Source: CAVSLM01 sp963728895
Lineage (GTDB): Bacteria; Pseudomonadota; Gammaproteobacteria; JBBQDK01
Direction: 5' to 3'
DNA: 64,000 bases
Assembly (NCBI GenBank): GCA_963728895.1
Contig: CAVSLM010000010.1
Coordinates: 27,877-91,876 of the forward strand
This document shows positions 1 to 8,640 of the stretch, in pieces. The notes below the pieces were generated by a model that did not search any database, had not been told where the DNA came from, and saw only the letters and a program-made list of their open reading frames with translations. How positions within the stretch are numbered: position 1 is the stretch's first letter; the number at the start of each line of letters is the position of its first letter. The translations under genes were made by a program, and so were the position numbers.

Positions 1-489
1 GAAACCGGCATCCGTGCCATGCCGACCAAGGGCACCTGCGTCGACTGCTCAAAAGAGGAGCTCCGGTCCGCGATCGTGACCATGCTGCAGAAGACCGGCC
101 TGGAAGTCGCGGGCGCCGGAGCCACGACCGCGGCTTCCGACGGCGCATCGCAGGAACAGCCGCCGGTGGCAGCCCATGCAGCGGCCGCGTCGCCCGCGCC
201 TGCCGCCGCAGGCAAGGCCGTCGCCGAACAGGCGGCAGCCGACGCGTCCGGAGAAGGCGAGAACGTATTCAGCACCTACTGCTCGGCCTGCCATGCCACC
301 GGTGTGGCCGGGGCGCCCAAGTTCGGCGATCCGGAAGCCTGGAAGCCCCGCATCGCGCAGGGCATGGATACGCTCGTTCAGCACGCGGAGGACGGTATCC
401 GCGGCATGCCGCCGAAGGGAACGTGCATGACCTGTACGCCCGAGCAGATCCGCGACGCCGTGCAGTACATGGTGGCGCACAGCGAGTGA
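1..489 (+). CDS. Di-haem cytochrome c5-type protein, 5' end missing
   Basis: The reading frame is open from the first base, so the gene begins outside the window. What remains is the tail of one cytochrome c5 domain (a CVDC motif with the GIRAMPTKG context), an Ala/Pro-rich linker of about 60 residues, and a complete second c5 domain with a CSACH haem site and the closing pattern GIRGMPPKGTCMTC. The near-identical tails of the two halves show an internal duplication. Proteins of this family are periplasmic or membrane-tethered electron carriers; the signal sequence and the first haem motif are not in view. The partner redox enzyme cannot be told from the neighbours. The gene converges on the M16 peptidase gene. 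Confidence 0.85.
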   Translation, partial: ETGIRAMPTKGTCVDCSKEELRSAIVTMLQKTGLEVAGAGATTAASDGASQEQPPVAAHAAAASPAPAAAGKAVAEQAAADASGEGENVFSTYCSACHATGVAGAPKFGDPEAWKPRIAQGMDTLVQHAEDGIRGMPPKGTCMTCTPEQIRDAVQYMVAHSE

Positions 490-586
490 CCGTCGCGCGG
501 AGCCGCGCCGGTCCGGCGTTCCCGCCGGCGCAGGCTCTGTCGGCAAGTTTCGGGCCGACCGTCGGAGACGACATGCGCATCATCGC

Positions 587-1795
587 TCAACGTCCCCACT
601 CCACCAGCAACGCCTCTTTCCATGCCACCGCCAGCGCCGTCTGTACCGCGACGGCGGTAACGGCGTTCAACTGTGCGACCCTTTCGGCAATGTCCGGATG
701 CCGGCCGAGGTAGATGGCCTCGCGCGCCAGCCGCTCGGCCACGCTTTCCGGATCGTCCTTCTCCACCAGCAGTGCGGCATGCAGGTGGCGGCGCGCGCGC
801 TCCAGCTCGGCTGCAGTGGGTCCCTCGTGGATCAGGCGTTCCACCTCGGCGGCGACCGCCCGCCGGCATTCCCCGGTACGGGGCGGGTCGCAGGCGGTCT
901 GGATGTCCCAGAGTCCGCAGTCGGAGTAGAGCTCGAGGCGCGACTCGATGGTGTAGGCAAGCGCGCGCAGCTCGCGGATGTGCTGGAACAGGCGCGAGGA
1001 ATAGCCGCCGCCGAGCACATGGTTTGCGATCAGCAGCGCGGGACGCGCCGGATCCAGCAGGCTCGGGGTCGGCATGAGCCAGATGAGATGCTGTTGCGCT
1101 AGCGCGCGGCTGGCCCGCACCGTGCCGGACTGAAACCGCGGCGCGGCGCCGCCGTCCGGCGCAGTTCCACTTGGCAGCGCCGCGAGCGGCGCACACGCGC
1201 GCACCACCGCCTCGTGATCGACGCCACCTGCAGCGACCACGTAGATCCGCCCGCCCTGCAGCAGCCCCTCGAGGTAGTCGTGCAGCGCGGCGGCGCTCGC
1301 CTGCTCCAGCACTTCCTTGCATCCGAGGATGGGCCAGCCCAGTGGATGCCCCTCCCAGGCGTGGGCCACGGCAGCCTCCTCCAGCGCCTCCTCGGGCGAG
1401 TCTTGCACCATGGCCATCTCCTGGAACACCACTTCGCGCTCGACGTCGAGGTCGGAGGCATCGAAGCGCGAGCGCATCAGCATCGCGCAGAAGAGCTCGA
1501 GCAGATCGGAGAGATCAGGGGCCGGAACCTGCCCATGAAGCGCGGTGAGCTCGCGACCGGTGTGGGCGTTGACGCGTCCGCCCATGGCTTCGAAGTGCTG
1601 GGCGAGCGCCAGCGCGTCGTGCTGTGCAGTGCGCTTGAACAGCAGATGCTCGAGCAGGTGGGCGTAGCCCGACTGCTCAGGTGTCTGGTGTCGGCTGCCG
1701 TTTACGAGCCATACGCCGAGCGCCGCGCTGTCCAGCCCGGGTATGTTGCGGGTGACGATGTGTATGCCGTTTTCGAGTCTGGTGGTCTGATTCAT
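587..1795 (-). CDS. M16 (pitrilysin-family) zinc metallopeptidase
   Basis: This 402-residue protein carries the inverted zinc motif HLLEH at residues 46-50 and a third ligand candidate, Glu126, exactly 76 residues after the second His, which is the M16 spacing. Its length is that of the single-unit M16B proteins that act as homodimers or pair with a second, often inactive, subunit; no second M16 gene lies beside it. I start it at ATG 1795 because that residue opens the conserved N-terminal strand (LENGIHIVTRNIPG); an upstream in-frame start at 1858 would add 21 residues with no family character. No signal peptide is evident. The substrate is unknown. Confidence 0.9.
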   Translation of the reverse strand: MNQTTRLENGIHIVTRNIPGLDSAALGVWLVNGSRHQTPEQSGYAHLLEHLLFKRTAQHDALALAQHFEAMGGRVNAHTGRELTALHGQVPAPDLSDLLELFCAMLMRSRFDASDLDVEREVVFQEMAMVQDSPEEALEEAAVAHAWEGHPLGWPILGCKEVLEQASAAALHDYLEGLLQGGRIYVVAAGGVDHEAVVRACAPLAALPSGTAPDGGAAPRFQSGTVRASRALAQQHLIWLMPTPSLLDPARPALLIANHVLGGGYSSRLFQHIRELRALAYTIESRLELYSDCGLWDIQTACDPPRTGECRRAVAAEVERLIHEGPTAAELERARRHLHAALLVEKDDPESVAERLAREAIYLGRHPDIAERVAQLNAVTAVAVQTALAVAWKEALLVEWGR

Positions 1796-2114
1796 GGTGC
1801 CGGACCCTGCCGCTGGGTCGCATCCTCTCTCTTCGGGACAGGTATTACTCCACTGCACACCGTGCGCGCCCGAGTCGGCAGGATGTCCATGACACCAGTT
1901 CGGAATGTCGTTGTGTCGCCGCTGGTGACAGTCTCATGCCCAACGGCGGAGGGAGCGCAAGCCTAGCACAAGCCGGGCCGGTGCTTGTCCACATGTCGGT
2001 GCGGGTTTTTCTGCGGGGAAGCGCAGGTGCAGAGAATCAAACGTAAAGACTGCGGTCCAATGGGTCGGGTGCGGCTCCTTCGCCGGCCGACAGAGTCAAG
2101 GGAAACCCCTCTCG
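1796..2114. other. Divergent intergenic region, nothing definite
   Basis: This 319-base stretch separates the minus-strand M16 gene from the plus-strand MacA-like gene and should hold promoters for both. I see no convincing sigma-70 boxes, operator palindrome, RNA gene or conserved small reading frame in it. Confidence 0.5.
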
Positions 2115-3413
2115 ATGAATGAATTGAGCGATCCGACGGGCGTCGAGCTCGGCCGCCTGCTGGGAACGGAACGTCCGGCCCGGAGCCACGGCCACTGGCG
2201 TCGTGCAGGCTGGATTGCCTTGCTGGTGGTGCTGGCCGGCGGTTTCGCGGTCTGGGCTACCCACGAAGGGGGCGATGCGGTGCAATACCTTACGCAACCG
2301 GCCCACCGCGGCAGTCTCACCGTCACCGTCACGGCCACCGGCAACATTGCCCCTACCAATCAGGTCGAGGTGGGCAGCGAGGTCTCGGGCACAGTGGCCA
2401 AGGTGAACGTGGACTTCAATGACCGGGTCCGCGTCGGGGAGGTGCTCGCCGAGCTCGACACCTCCAAGCTGCAGGCGCAGGTACTGCAATCGCGGGCGAC
2501 GCTCGCCGCAGCCAAGGCCAAGGTGCAGCAGACTCAGGCCACCGTGACCGAAGCGACCAACGAGCTGACACGGCTGCAGGACGTGCGCAAGCGCAGCCCC
2601 AACCTGGTGTCCCAGCATGACTTCGACGCGGCCCGCGCGACGCTGGATCGGGCGCGCGCCGACGAGGCCAGTGCCCGCGCCAGCGTGGAGGAGGCCAAGG
2701 CCGGCCTGGAGATCAACGAGACCAGTCTCTCCAAGGCTGTGATTCGCTCGCCCGTCGACGGCATCGTACTCAATCGCAGCATCGAGCCGGGTCAGACCGT
2801 GGCGGCCTCGCTGCAGGCGCCGGTGCTGTTCACCGTGGCCGAAGACCTGGCGCGGATGGAGCTCGACGTCGCCGTGGACGAGGCGGACGTGGGTCAGGTG
2901 CGCGAGGGACAGCCTGCGACCTTCACAGTGGACGCCTTTCCCGATCGCCAGTTCGCGGCGCGCGTTGAGCAGGTTCGCTACGGCCCGGAGACCGTGGACG
3001 GCGTGGTTACCTACCAGACCGTGCTGAGCGTGGACAACTCAGACCTTGCGCTGCGCCCGGGAATGACTGCGACCGCCGACATTGTCGTCGCCACCGTGTC
3101 CGATGCACTCCTGGTGCCCAACGCCGCACTGCGCTTCACGCCGCCCGTGGCACCTGCCCGCGAGTCCTCGGGCGGCATCCTGCAGGTGCTGCTGCCCCAT
3201 CACCCACCCCGTCTGCCCCGCGGCGGCACATCCAATGGCTCGAGCAAGGGCCCGCGGCACCAGCAGGTCTGGATGCTGCGCGACGGCGCACCGGTTGCGG
3301 TTGCCGTGAAGACCGGTGCCACCGACGGCGCGTCGACCCAGATCCTCGAAGGCGATCTGTCACCGGGTACGCCGGTAGTTGTCGACTCGGTAAGCAAGGT
3401 AAAGGCGCCGTGA
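2115..3413 (+). CDS. Periplasmic adaptor (MacA/HlyD family) of an ABC export system
   Basis: The 432-residue product has a short cytoplasmic N-terminus, one membrane helix at about residues 33-51, a biotinyl/lipoyl half-motif (VEVGSEVSGTVAKV), a long Ala/Glu/Arg-rich helical hairpin at about residues 120-205, the returning half-motif (AVIRSPVDGIVL) and beta-barrel and membrane-proximal domains. This is the MacA-type adaptor that joins an inner-membrane MacB-like transporter to an outer-membrane channel. The ATPase and permease genes follow directly with overlapping ends. No TolC-like gene is present nearby, so the channel must be encoded elsewhere. A Pro/Gly/Ser-rich insert near residues 345-380 is unusual. 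The exported substrate is unknown. Confidence 0.9.
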   Translation: MNELSDPTGVELGRLLGTERPARSHGHWRRAGWIALLVVLAGGFAVWATHEGGDAVQYLTQPAHRGSLTVTVTATGNIAPTNQVEVGSEVSGTVAKVNVDFNDRVRVGEVLAELDTSKLQAQVLQSRATLAAAKAKVQQTQATVTEATNELTRLQDVRKRSPNLVSQHDFDAARATLDRARADEASARASVEEAKAGLEINETSLSKAVIRSPVDGIVLNRSIEPGQTVAASLQAPVLFTVAEDLARMELDVAVDEADVGQVREGQPATFTVDAFPDRQFAARVEQVRYGPETVDGVVTYQTVLSVDNSDLALRPGMTATADIVVATVSDALLVPNAALRFTPPVAPARESSGGILQVLLPHHPPRLPRGGTSNGSSKGPRHQQVWMLRDGAPVAVAVKTGATDGASTQILEGDLSPGTPVVVDSVSKVKAP

Positions 3414-4129
3414 ACCCCGGTGCCGCGCCGCATCCGGCGCAGATCGAGCTGACCGGGGTGACCAAGGTCTATGGCCAGGGACAGGCTGCGGTGCACGCGT
3501 TGCGCGGCATCGACGTGCGCATCGAGGCGGGTGAGTTCGTCGCAGTGATGGGACCGAGCGGCTCCGGCAAGTCCACCTGCATGAACATCCTCGGCTGCCT
3601 GGACACGCCCACCGCCGGCCGTTACCGCTTCCAGGGCATTGAAGTGGGGCGGCTCGGCCGCGACCAGCGCGCCCTGCTGCGCCGGTATCGACTGGGCTTC
3701 GTGTTCCAGGGCTTCAATCTGCTCAATCGGACGTCGGCGCTGGAGAACGTCGAGCTGCCGCTGGTCTACCGCGGGCTGCCGGCCACCGAACGTCACCGCC
3801 GCGCGCGCGAGGCCCTGGCCGCCGTGGGACTGGAGCAATGGGCGGCGCACACCCCGGGCGAGCTCTCGGGGGGCCAGCAGCAGCGGGTGGCCATCGCGCG
3901 TGCCATCGTCACCGATCCCACGGTGCTGTTCGCCGACGAGCCCACGGGAAATCTCGATACGGCGCGCGGCCTGGAGATCATGGAGCTGCTCACGAAACTG
4001 AATCGCGGGCGCGGCATCACCGTGGTGATGGTGACGCACGAGCCGGACATGGCGGCCTTCGCCAAGCGTGCCATCCACTTCCGTGACGGGCACATCGAGG
4101 GCGATCAATTGCCCGGGCGGGCCGCCTGA
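3410..4129 (+). CDS. MacB-type ABC transporter ATP-binding protein
   Basis: The 239-residue nucleotide-binding protein has Walker A GPSGSGKS, signature LSGGQQQR, Walker B VLFADEPTGNLD and a terminal His switch in VMVTHEPD. The sequence is of the LolD/MacB class, which couples ATP hydrolysis to mechanotransmission rather than to import. It starts with GTG overlapping the stop of the adaptor gene (GTGA), and its own stop overlaps the ATG of the permease gene, so the three are translationally coupled. Here ATPase and permease are separate polypeptides, unlike E. coli MacB, where they are fused. Confidence 0.93.
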   Translation: MNPGAAPHPAQIELTGVTKVYGQGQAAVHALRGIDVRIEAGEFVAVMGPSGSGKSTCMNILGCLDTPTAGRYRFQGIEVGRLGRDQRALLRRYRLGFVFQGFNLLNRTSALENVELPLVYRGLPATERHRRAREALAAVGLEQWAAHTPGELSGGQQQRVAIARAIVTDPTVLFADEPTGNLDTARGLEIMELLTKLNRGRGITVVMVTHEPDMAAFAKRAIHFRDGHIEGDQLPGRAA

Positions 4130-5338
4130 TGCTGGGAAACGCCATCCTGCTGGCGCTGCGCGCCATCCGCCGCAACGTGCTGCGTTCCTCACTGACCGTG
4201 CTCGGCATCGTCATCGGGGTCGCTGCGGTGATCACCATGGTGACCCTCGGCGATGGCGCCACCGCGCAGGTCACCCGGCAGATTTCCAGCCTCGGCACGA
4301 ATCTGCTGCAGGTGCGCCCGGGCCAGGGGCCGCGCGGGCCGGGCGGCACGCGATCGAGCTCCGATCCCTTTGACATGGCTGACGTCAAGGCCATCTCCGG
4401 ACATCAGCGGCCTTGCTGCGGTCGCTCCCGTCTCTTCGCAGAGCTCGCAGGCAATCTACGGCAACACCAACTGGTTGACCAATGTCACGGGCAGCACCAA
4501 TGCCTTCCTGACGGCCCGCAACTGGTCGCTCGCCAGCGGACGCGGGTTCTCAGACGGGGAGCAGCGTGCCGGCAAGGCCGTGTGCCTGCTGGGTGCCACC
4601 GTGCGCAAGGAGCTGTTCGGCAGCGCCGATCCGATCGGCGCCGTGATTCGGCTGCAAAAGCTTGCCTGTCAGGTGATCGGCACTCTGGAGGCCAAGGGAC
4701 CTTCGAGCTTCGGCAGCGATCAGGACGACTTCGTTCTGGTGCCGCTGCGCACCCTGCAGCGGCGCATCGCCGGCAACACCAACGTGGGCGCGATCATGGT
4801 GTCGGCGGCAGCGGGCGTGCCGACCGACAAGGTCAAGGGCGATCTGCAGCGGCTGCTGCGCGAGCGCCGCCACATCGGTCCCGGCAAGGACGACGACTTC
4901 TTTGTCATGGACATGCAGGAGCTCATGAGCACGCTGACCGGCACCACCCGCGTGCTCACCGCCCTGCTCGGTGCCGTCGCCGCGGTGAGCCTGCTGGTGG
5001 GCGGGATCGGCATCATGAACATCATGCTGGTCTCGGTGACCGAGCGCACGCGGGAGATCGGCATCCGTCTGGCCATCGGTGCGCTGGAGCGAGAGGTCCT
5101 GATGCAGTTCCTGATCGAGGCCGTGGTGCTGTCGTCGATCGGCGGCATCACCGGTATCGCCCTGGGCTTGGCGGCCGCCGCGCTGTGGACTACCACGCTT
5201 GCGGTGCCGTTCGTTCTGAATGCCGGGGTGGTGGCCGTGGCGTTCCTGTTTTCCGCCGCAGTCGGCATCGCCTTCGGTTATCTTCCGGCACGCCAGGCCG
5301 CGCGCCTCGACCCGATCGAGGCACTGCGGCACGAATAG
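4129..5338 (+). pseudogene. MacB-type ABC permease, interrupted by a single-base frameshift
   Basis: The first about 90 codons (frame of 4129) give the N-terminal membrane helix and start of the periplasmic domain (NVLRSSLTVLGIVIGVAAVI). From about 4400 the homology continues in the next frame through the rest of the MacB core domain and three C-terminal membrane helices, ending LDPIEALRHE at 5338. The switch falls at about 4396-4402. Removing one G of the pair 4399-4400 restores a continuous protein of about 402 residues, the normal size for a stand-alone MacB-type permease. As sequenced, the first frame would run on to 5583 with nonsense sequence. There is no slippery heptamer, so programmed shifting is unlikely. 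An assembly or sequencing error in GC-rich DNA and a genuine lesion are both possible. Confidence 0.8.
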
Positions 5339-5579
5339 CGATGCATGTGCGCCTGCCGACCCATCGCGCGGAGTGCCGCGGGCTCGTCTCGTGGACCGTT
5401 TCGCCACCGCCCGCTAACCTTGGTCCCGTACCGGTGCGGGCAGGGTCCCAGGCGATGCCCACCAGTTACCCGGGCTGCTGCGAGAGGGCCCTGCCCTTGC
5501 CGCAGGATTTCGCGCCAGCGGTCCTTTCCTTGGTTCCCACCCGGGCGAGCTCCGGCCCGCCGACACGCAGGAGTTGTCC

Positions 5580-6635
5580 GTGAGTGTTTCCGTCGAGTCC
5601 GTCGAACGCATCCCGCCGTATGTGCGCGCAGGTGCATGGTGGCTGCTGTGGCCCCTGCTCGCCGCGTATCTGTTCGTCGGATGGTATCCGTTTGAATGGG
5701 AGTGGCCCGTTCTGCGTTACACCAACCATGCCGAGCGCGGAGCGGACAATGCACTGGAGTTTCCTCATGCGGGCATCGCGCGTACCGACGGCGCGCCGAG
5801 CTGGCTGCCGGAAGCGATTGCGCAGTCCGCGGTGCAGGTCGCGCTGCAGGTGCGCACCACCCATCCGCACCAGATTGGTCCGGCCCGCATTTTCACCATC
5901 AGCAGCGATACTTCCCACCGCGATCTGACGTTGGGTCAGGACGGCAGTGCGCTCGAGGTCCGGCTGCGCACACCCGGCAGCAACTGGAACGGCATCCCTG
6001 TCAGCAGCGTGCGGGGGGTGTTCGATGATTCCGCCTGGCACGACATCGAGGTCAGCGTGCGGAACGCCATGCTCACGGTGGCGATAGACGGCGTCGTGCG
6101 CCTGCAACGGGCGCTGAAGACACAGAGCCTGGCGGGCTGGAAGACCGACTACCCGCTGCTGCTCGGCAACGAGCGGACCTTCGACCGGCCATGGGAAGGC
6201 GAAATTCGCGTGGCGCGGGCCGGGCCGCCAGACGCAATGCTGGACTATCTGGCGCCCGGTGCCCTCGAAATCCCGCGCGCCTACTACCTGCCGCGGGAAC
6301 AAGCTTCGCGCTACCAGGTGATCCCTTTCCGGAACCGGTTCCATAACGCGTCCGAGCTGCGAAGTGCCGCGCGCGACTGGACGATCAATCTGCTGGGCTT
6401 CGTGCCACTGGGGATGTTGCTCGTGGCACTCCTGCCACGGCGCCGCGTGTTGCTCGGCGTCGCATTGGCCTGCTTCGCAGTGAGCCTGTGCATCGAAATG
6501 GGCCAGGTCTTCCTAGTGGGCCGGAGTCCAAGTTCCGAAGACCTGCTTTTTAATACCCTCGGTGGCACCTTGGGCGGCTGGCTCGGGCTGCTTGTTCTGC
6601 GCCTACGACGCTTGCAAAGGCGTCCTGCCTCCTGA
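5580..6635 (+). CDS. VanZ-domain membrane protein with an inserted LamG-like domain
   Basis: The roughly 351-residue protein has one membrane helix near its N-terminus (residues 18-36), about 190 extracytoplasmic residues with the alternating strand pattern of a concanavalin/LamG-like fold (DSAWHDIEVSVRNAMLTVAI), then the VanZ-like membrane region (INLLGFVPLGMLL, SLCIEMGQVF and the acidic motif PSSEDLLFNTLGG). VanZ domains occur in glycopeptide-resistance accessory proteins and many uncharacterised envelope proteins. The joined lectin-like part suggests binding of a surface glycan, which is inference. I choose GTG 5580 because an AGGAG at 5569-5573 sits six bases before it; a TTG at 5574 would abut the ribosome binding site. 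The preceding 240 bases hold no recognisable gene. Confidence 0.75.
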   Translation: MSVSVESVERIPPYVRAGAWWLLWPLLAAYLFVGWYPFEWEWPVLRYTNHAERGADNALEFPHAGIARTDGAPSWLPEAIAQSAVQVALQVRTTHPHQIGPARIFTISSDTSHRDLTLGQDGSALEVRLRTPGSNWNGIPVSSVRGVFDDSAWHDIEVSVRNAMLTVAIDGVVRLQRALKTQSLAGWKTDYPLLLGNERTFDRPWEGEIRVARAGPPDAMLDYLAPGALEIPRAYYLPREQASRYQVIPFRNRFHNASELRSAARDWTINLLGFVPLGMLLVALLPRRRVLLGVALACFAVSLCIEMGQVFLVGRSPSSEDLLFNTLGGTLGGWLGLLVLRLRRLQRRPAS

Positions 6636-6671
6636 CCTCACGGATCATCCGCAATCCCGGTGAGACAATCA

Positions 6672-6773
6672 GCCCGGAAATCTCACCAGCGGCCACCGTC
6701 TGCCCAGTAAGGGAATGAATGGATCGCGGGGAAGATCTGGCATTCTTCGCGATCGTCGAACGATGACGCACTG
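6672..6773 (-). repeat. Dispersed repeat, copy 1
   Basis: Read on the minus strand, the first 43 bases (6773 downward) match the first 43 bases of the copy at 19809-19907 at 42 positions. The last about 20 bases (ending GCTGGTGAGATTTCCGGGC) also match, while the middle diverges. The repeat lies just beyond the 3' end of an IS630-type transposase remnant. It contains the near-palindrome ATCGTTCGACGAT. It could be a non-coding mobile fragment (MITE-like) or a REP-type element; two copies do not distinguish these. Confidence 0.75.
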
Positions 6774-6803
6774 TAGTGTTGCATTCTGTTTGGAACTTAA
6801 GCG

Positions 6804-6915
6804 TCATTGGGCGCGAATGACCTTCTGCAGGATATCGCGAGCGCTCCTGGTCCGGATGAATTGCTTGGGCCTGGTGTTGTGAATTGGCGATGTAGTCGTC
6901 GAAGGCGGTGACCGG
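6804..6915 (-). pseudogene. C-terminal remnant of an IS630-type transposase
   Basis: The minus strand encodes a tail of the form FDDYIAN followed, in another frame, by HNTRPKQFIRTRSARDILQK and a stop at 6804. This matches the usual IS630-family ending (a DYIA-HN segment, then KPF-WT and a DIL-KV helix). One extra base near 6882 breaks the frame, and a stop at 6916-6918 cuts it off upstream, so only about 35 residues remain and the DDE catalytic core is gone. From 6916 to about 7150 I recognise nothing further. This is a mobile-element scar between the VanZ and cytochrome-porin genes. Confidence 0.6.
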
Positions 6916-7149
6916 CTATGAGAGGGCGGACGTCTCGCGAAGATTGCACTACTGCACTGGAACACCCGTAGGAAATCGCTCCTGTGCGATTCCGAGAGGT
7001 CGGGCTTCGGCCGCTCATTTCTCAATCCATCTGCCGCGCAGACTCCCGGGGCCGGTGTCGTTGCGTGCGCGGTTGTGCGTCCCACGGACCATCACTGCTG
7101 CAAAAGACACGACGACCTTCCGTTCGTTTGGGCTCCCTGCCCCACGTCT

Positions 7150-7177
7150 TTGCTCACTTCCGCGCCGATGCTATAGT
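7150..7177 (+). promoter_or_regulatory. Candidate sigma-70 promoter for the cytochrome-porin operon
   Basis: TTGCTC (7150-7155) and TATAGT (7172-7177) are separated by 16 bases and lie about 125 bases before the cytochrome-porin start. The -10 is good and the -35 only partial. It is the best match in the 300 bases upstream of the gene. Confidence 0.35.
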
Positions 7178-7302
7178 GCGCGCGGTTGTTGGTTGGCGCC
7201 GGTCCTCTACGTCGCGCGATCTCTACCACGCACCGGTGCCGAAGAGTTGGTCAACCCGCGCTTGCCGCTGCACCCGACGGGCACAATGCAAGGAGCAAAG
7301 CA

Positions 7303-8640
7303 ATGTGGATCGGACGATTTCAGCTGCTGTTTCTGACTTCGACAATTTTTCTCAGCCTGTTGCTACCCTTTCCCGCTCGCGCCGTTCCGAGCTTCGCGCG
7401 GCAGACGGGACTGCCGTGCGCGAGCTGCCATACGGTGTTTCCGGAGTTGACGCCGTTCGGAAGACACTTCAAGGCCAACGGCTACGTCCTCACCGGTTTG
7501 CAGCAAATCGAGCAGACGAGCACCGGAACTGCGGCCGGTCTCAAGATCAACGAGATTCCTCCTCTCTCCGCGATGCTGCAGGTCGGAATTACCCATACCA
7601 ACTCCAAGCAGCCCGATCAGCAGAACGACGACATCAACTTCCCGCAGTCGGTGAGCCTGTTTTTCGCCGGCGAAGTCACGCCACACATCGGGTCGTTCAT
7701 TCAGCTGACCTATGAGCAGGAGGGGGATCACTTCTTTCTGGACAACACGGACGTGCGCTATGCGAACCAGGCGCAACTGTTTGGCGGCGAGCTGATCTAC
7801 GGCGCGACCCTGAACAACAGCCCGACGGTCGAGGATATCTGGAACAGTACCCCGGCCTGGGGCTTTCCCTTTGCGGGTTCGAGCACGGCCCCGACGCCGG
7901 TCGCCGCGACTCTGATCGACGGTACACTGGCACAGGACGTCGGAGGTCTCGGCACCTACGTCTTGTGGAACGACCATCTGTACGCCGGAGTTACCCTCTA
8001 CCGCTCGGCACATGTCGGGGAGCCCGCTCCAACGAGCGCGAGCAGTCAGACCATCGACAAGGTGGCGCCCTACTGGCGTTTGGCCTGGCAGCAGAACTTC
8101 GGTCGAAACTATCTGGAGATTGGCACCTACGGACTTTATGCCGAGCTCTTCCCGGAAGGCATTTCAGGTGCGACCGACAAGTACACCGACAACGCACTGG
8201 ACATGCAGTACGAGCTTGGCCTGGGCTCCGGAGACGTCTTGTCCGCGCATGCGACCTACATACACGAGCGGCAGAACCTCGACGCCAGCTTCGTCGCCGG
8301 TGCGGCGGCGAACGCAAGCAACGACTTGAACACCGTCCGCCTGGACGGCATCTATCATTTCGGTTCGAGTGCAGAGTTCGCTCTGGGGTATTTCACCACC
8401 CACGGCGACAGCGATGCCGGACTGTACGCCCCGGATCCGGTCGACGGCAGCGCCTCGGGAAGCCCGAACAGTCGCGGATGGCTGGCGCAGGCGAGCTACC
8501 TGCCCTGGCAAAACACCAAGCTCACCCTTCAATATGTGGGCTACAGCAAGTTCAACGGAGGGGGATCCGATTATGACGGCTTTGGCCGGTCTGCGTCGGA
8601 CAACAATACCCTGTTCCTGCAGGCATGGCTCGTCTGGTGA
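7303..8640 (+). CDS. Cyc2-like fused monohaem cytochrome-porin
   Basis: The 445-residue protein has a signal peptide (cleavage after about residue 27, PARA/VPSF), then directly a short haem domain with the pattern FARQTGLPCASCH (Cys39, Cys42, His43) and VFPELTPFGRHFKANGY. About 380 residues of amphipathic, aromatic-rich strands follow, ending in a terminal aromatic residue (AWLVW), as expected of an outer-membrane beta-barrel. The same layout, an N-terminal c-type haem plugged into a porin, defines the fused cytochrome-porins such as Cyc2 of iron oxidisers. Many relatives have unknown donors, so iron oxidation is only one possibility. AAGGAG at 7290-7295 precedes ATG 7303. The next gene overlaps its end by 16 bases. 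Confidence 0.75.
   Translation: MWIGRFQLLFLTSTIFLSLLLPFPARAVPSFARQTGLPCASCHTVFPELTPFGRHFKANGYVLTGLQQIEQTSTGTAAGLKINEIPPLSAMLQVGITHTNSKQPDQQNDDINFPQSVSLFFAGEVTPHIGSFIQLTYEQEGDHFFLDNTDVRYANQAQLFGGELIYGATLNNSPTVEDIWNSTPAWGFPFAGSSTAPTPVAATLIDGTLAQDVGGLGTYVLWNDHLYAGVTLYRSAHVGEPAPTSASSQTIDKVAPYWRLAWQQNFGRNYLEIGTYGLYAELFPEGISGATDKYTDNALDMQYELGLGSGDVLSAHATYIHERQNLDASFVAGAAANASNDLNTVRLDGIYHFGSSAEFALGYFTTHGDSDAGLYAPDPVDGSASGSPNSRGWLAQASYLPWQNTKLTLQYVGYSKFNGGGSDYDGFGRSASDNNTLFLQAWLVW

Noticed and set aside
505..531. GC-rich inverted repeat after the cytochrome c5 gene as a terminator
   Set aside because: Only 7 base pairs, a 13-base loop and no T-tract; such pairs are common in GC-rich DNA.
4393..4405. 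Programmed ribosomal frameshift in the permease gene
   Set aside because: No slippery heptamer or stimulating structure is visible, and the family is not known to use frameshifting.
4400..5583. Continuation of the first permease frame beyond the frameshift as a 484-codon protein
   Set aside because: Past about 4400 the frame reads Arg/Ala/Gly-rich nonsense, while the true permease sequence is in the next frame.
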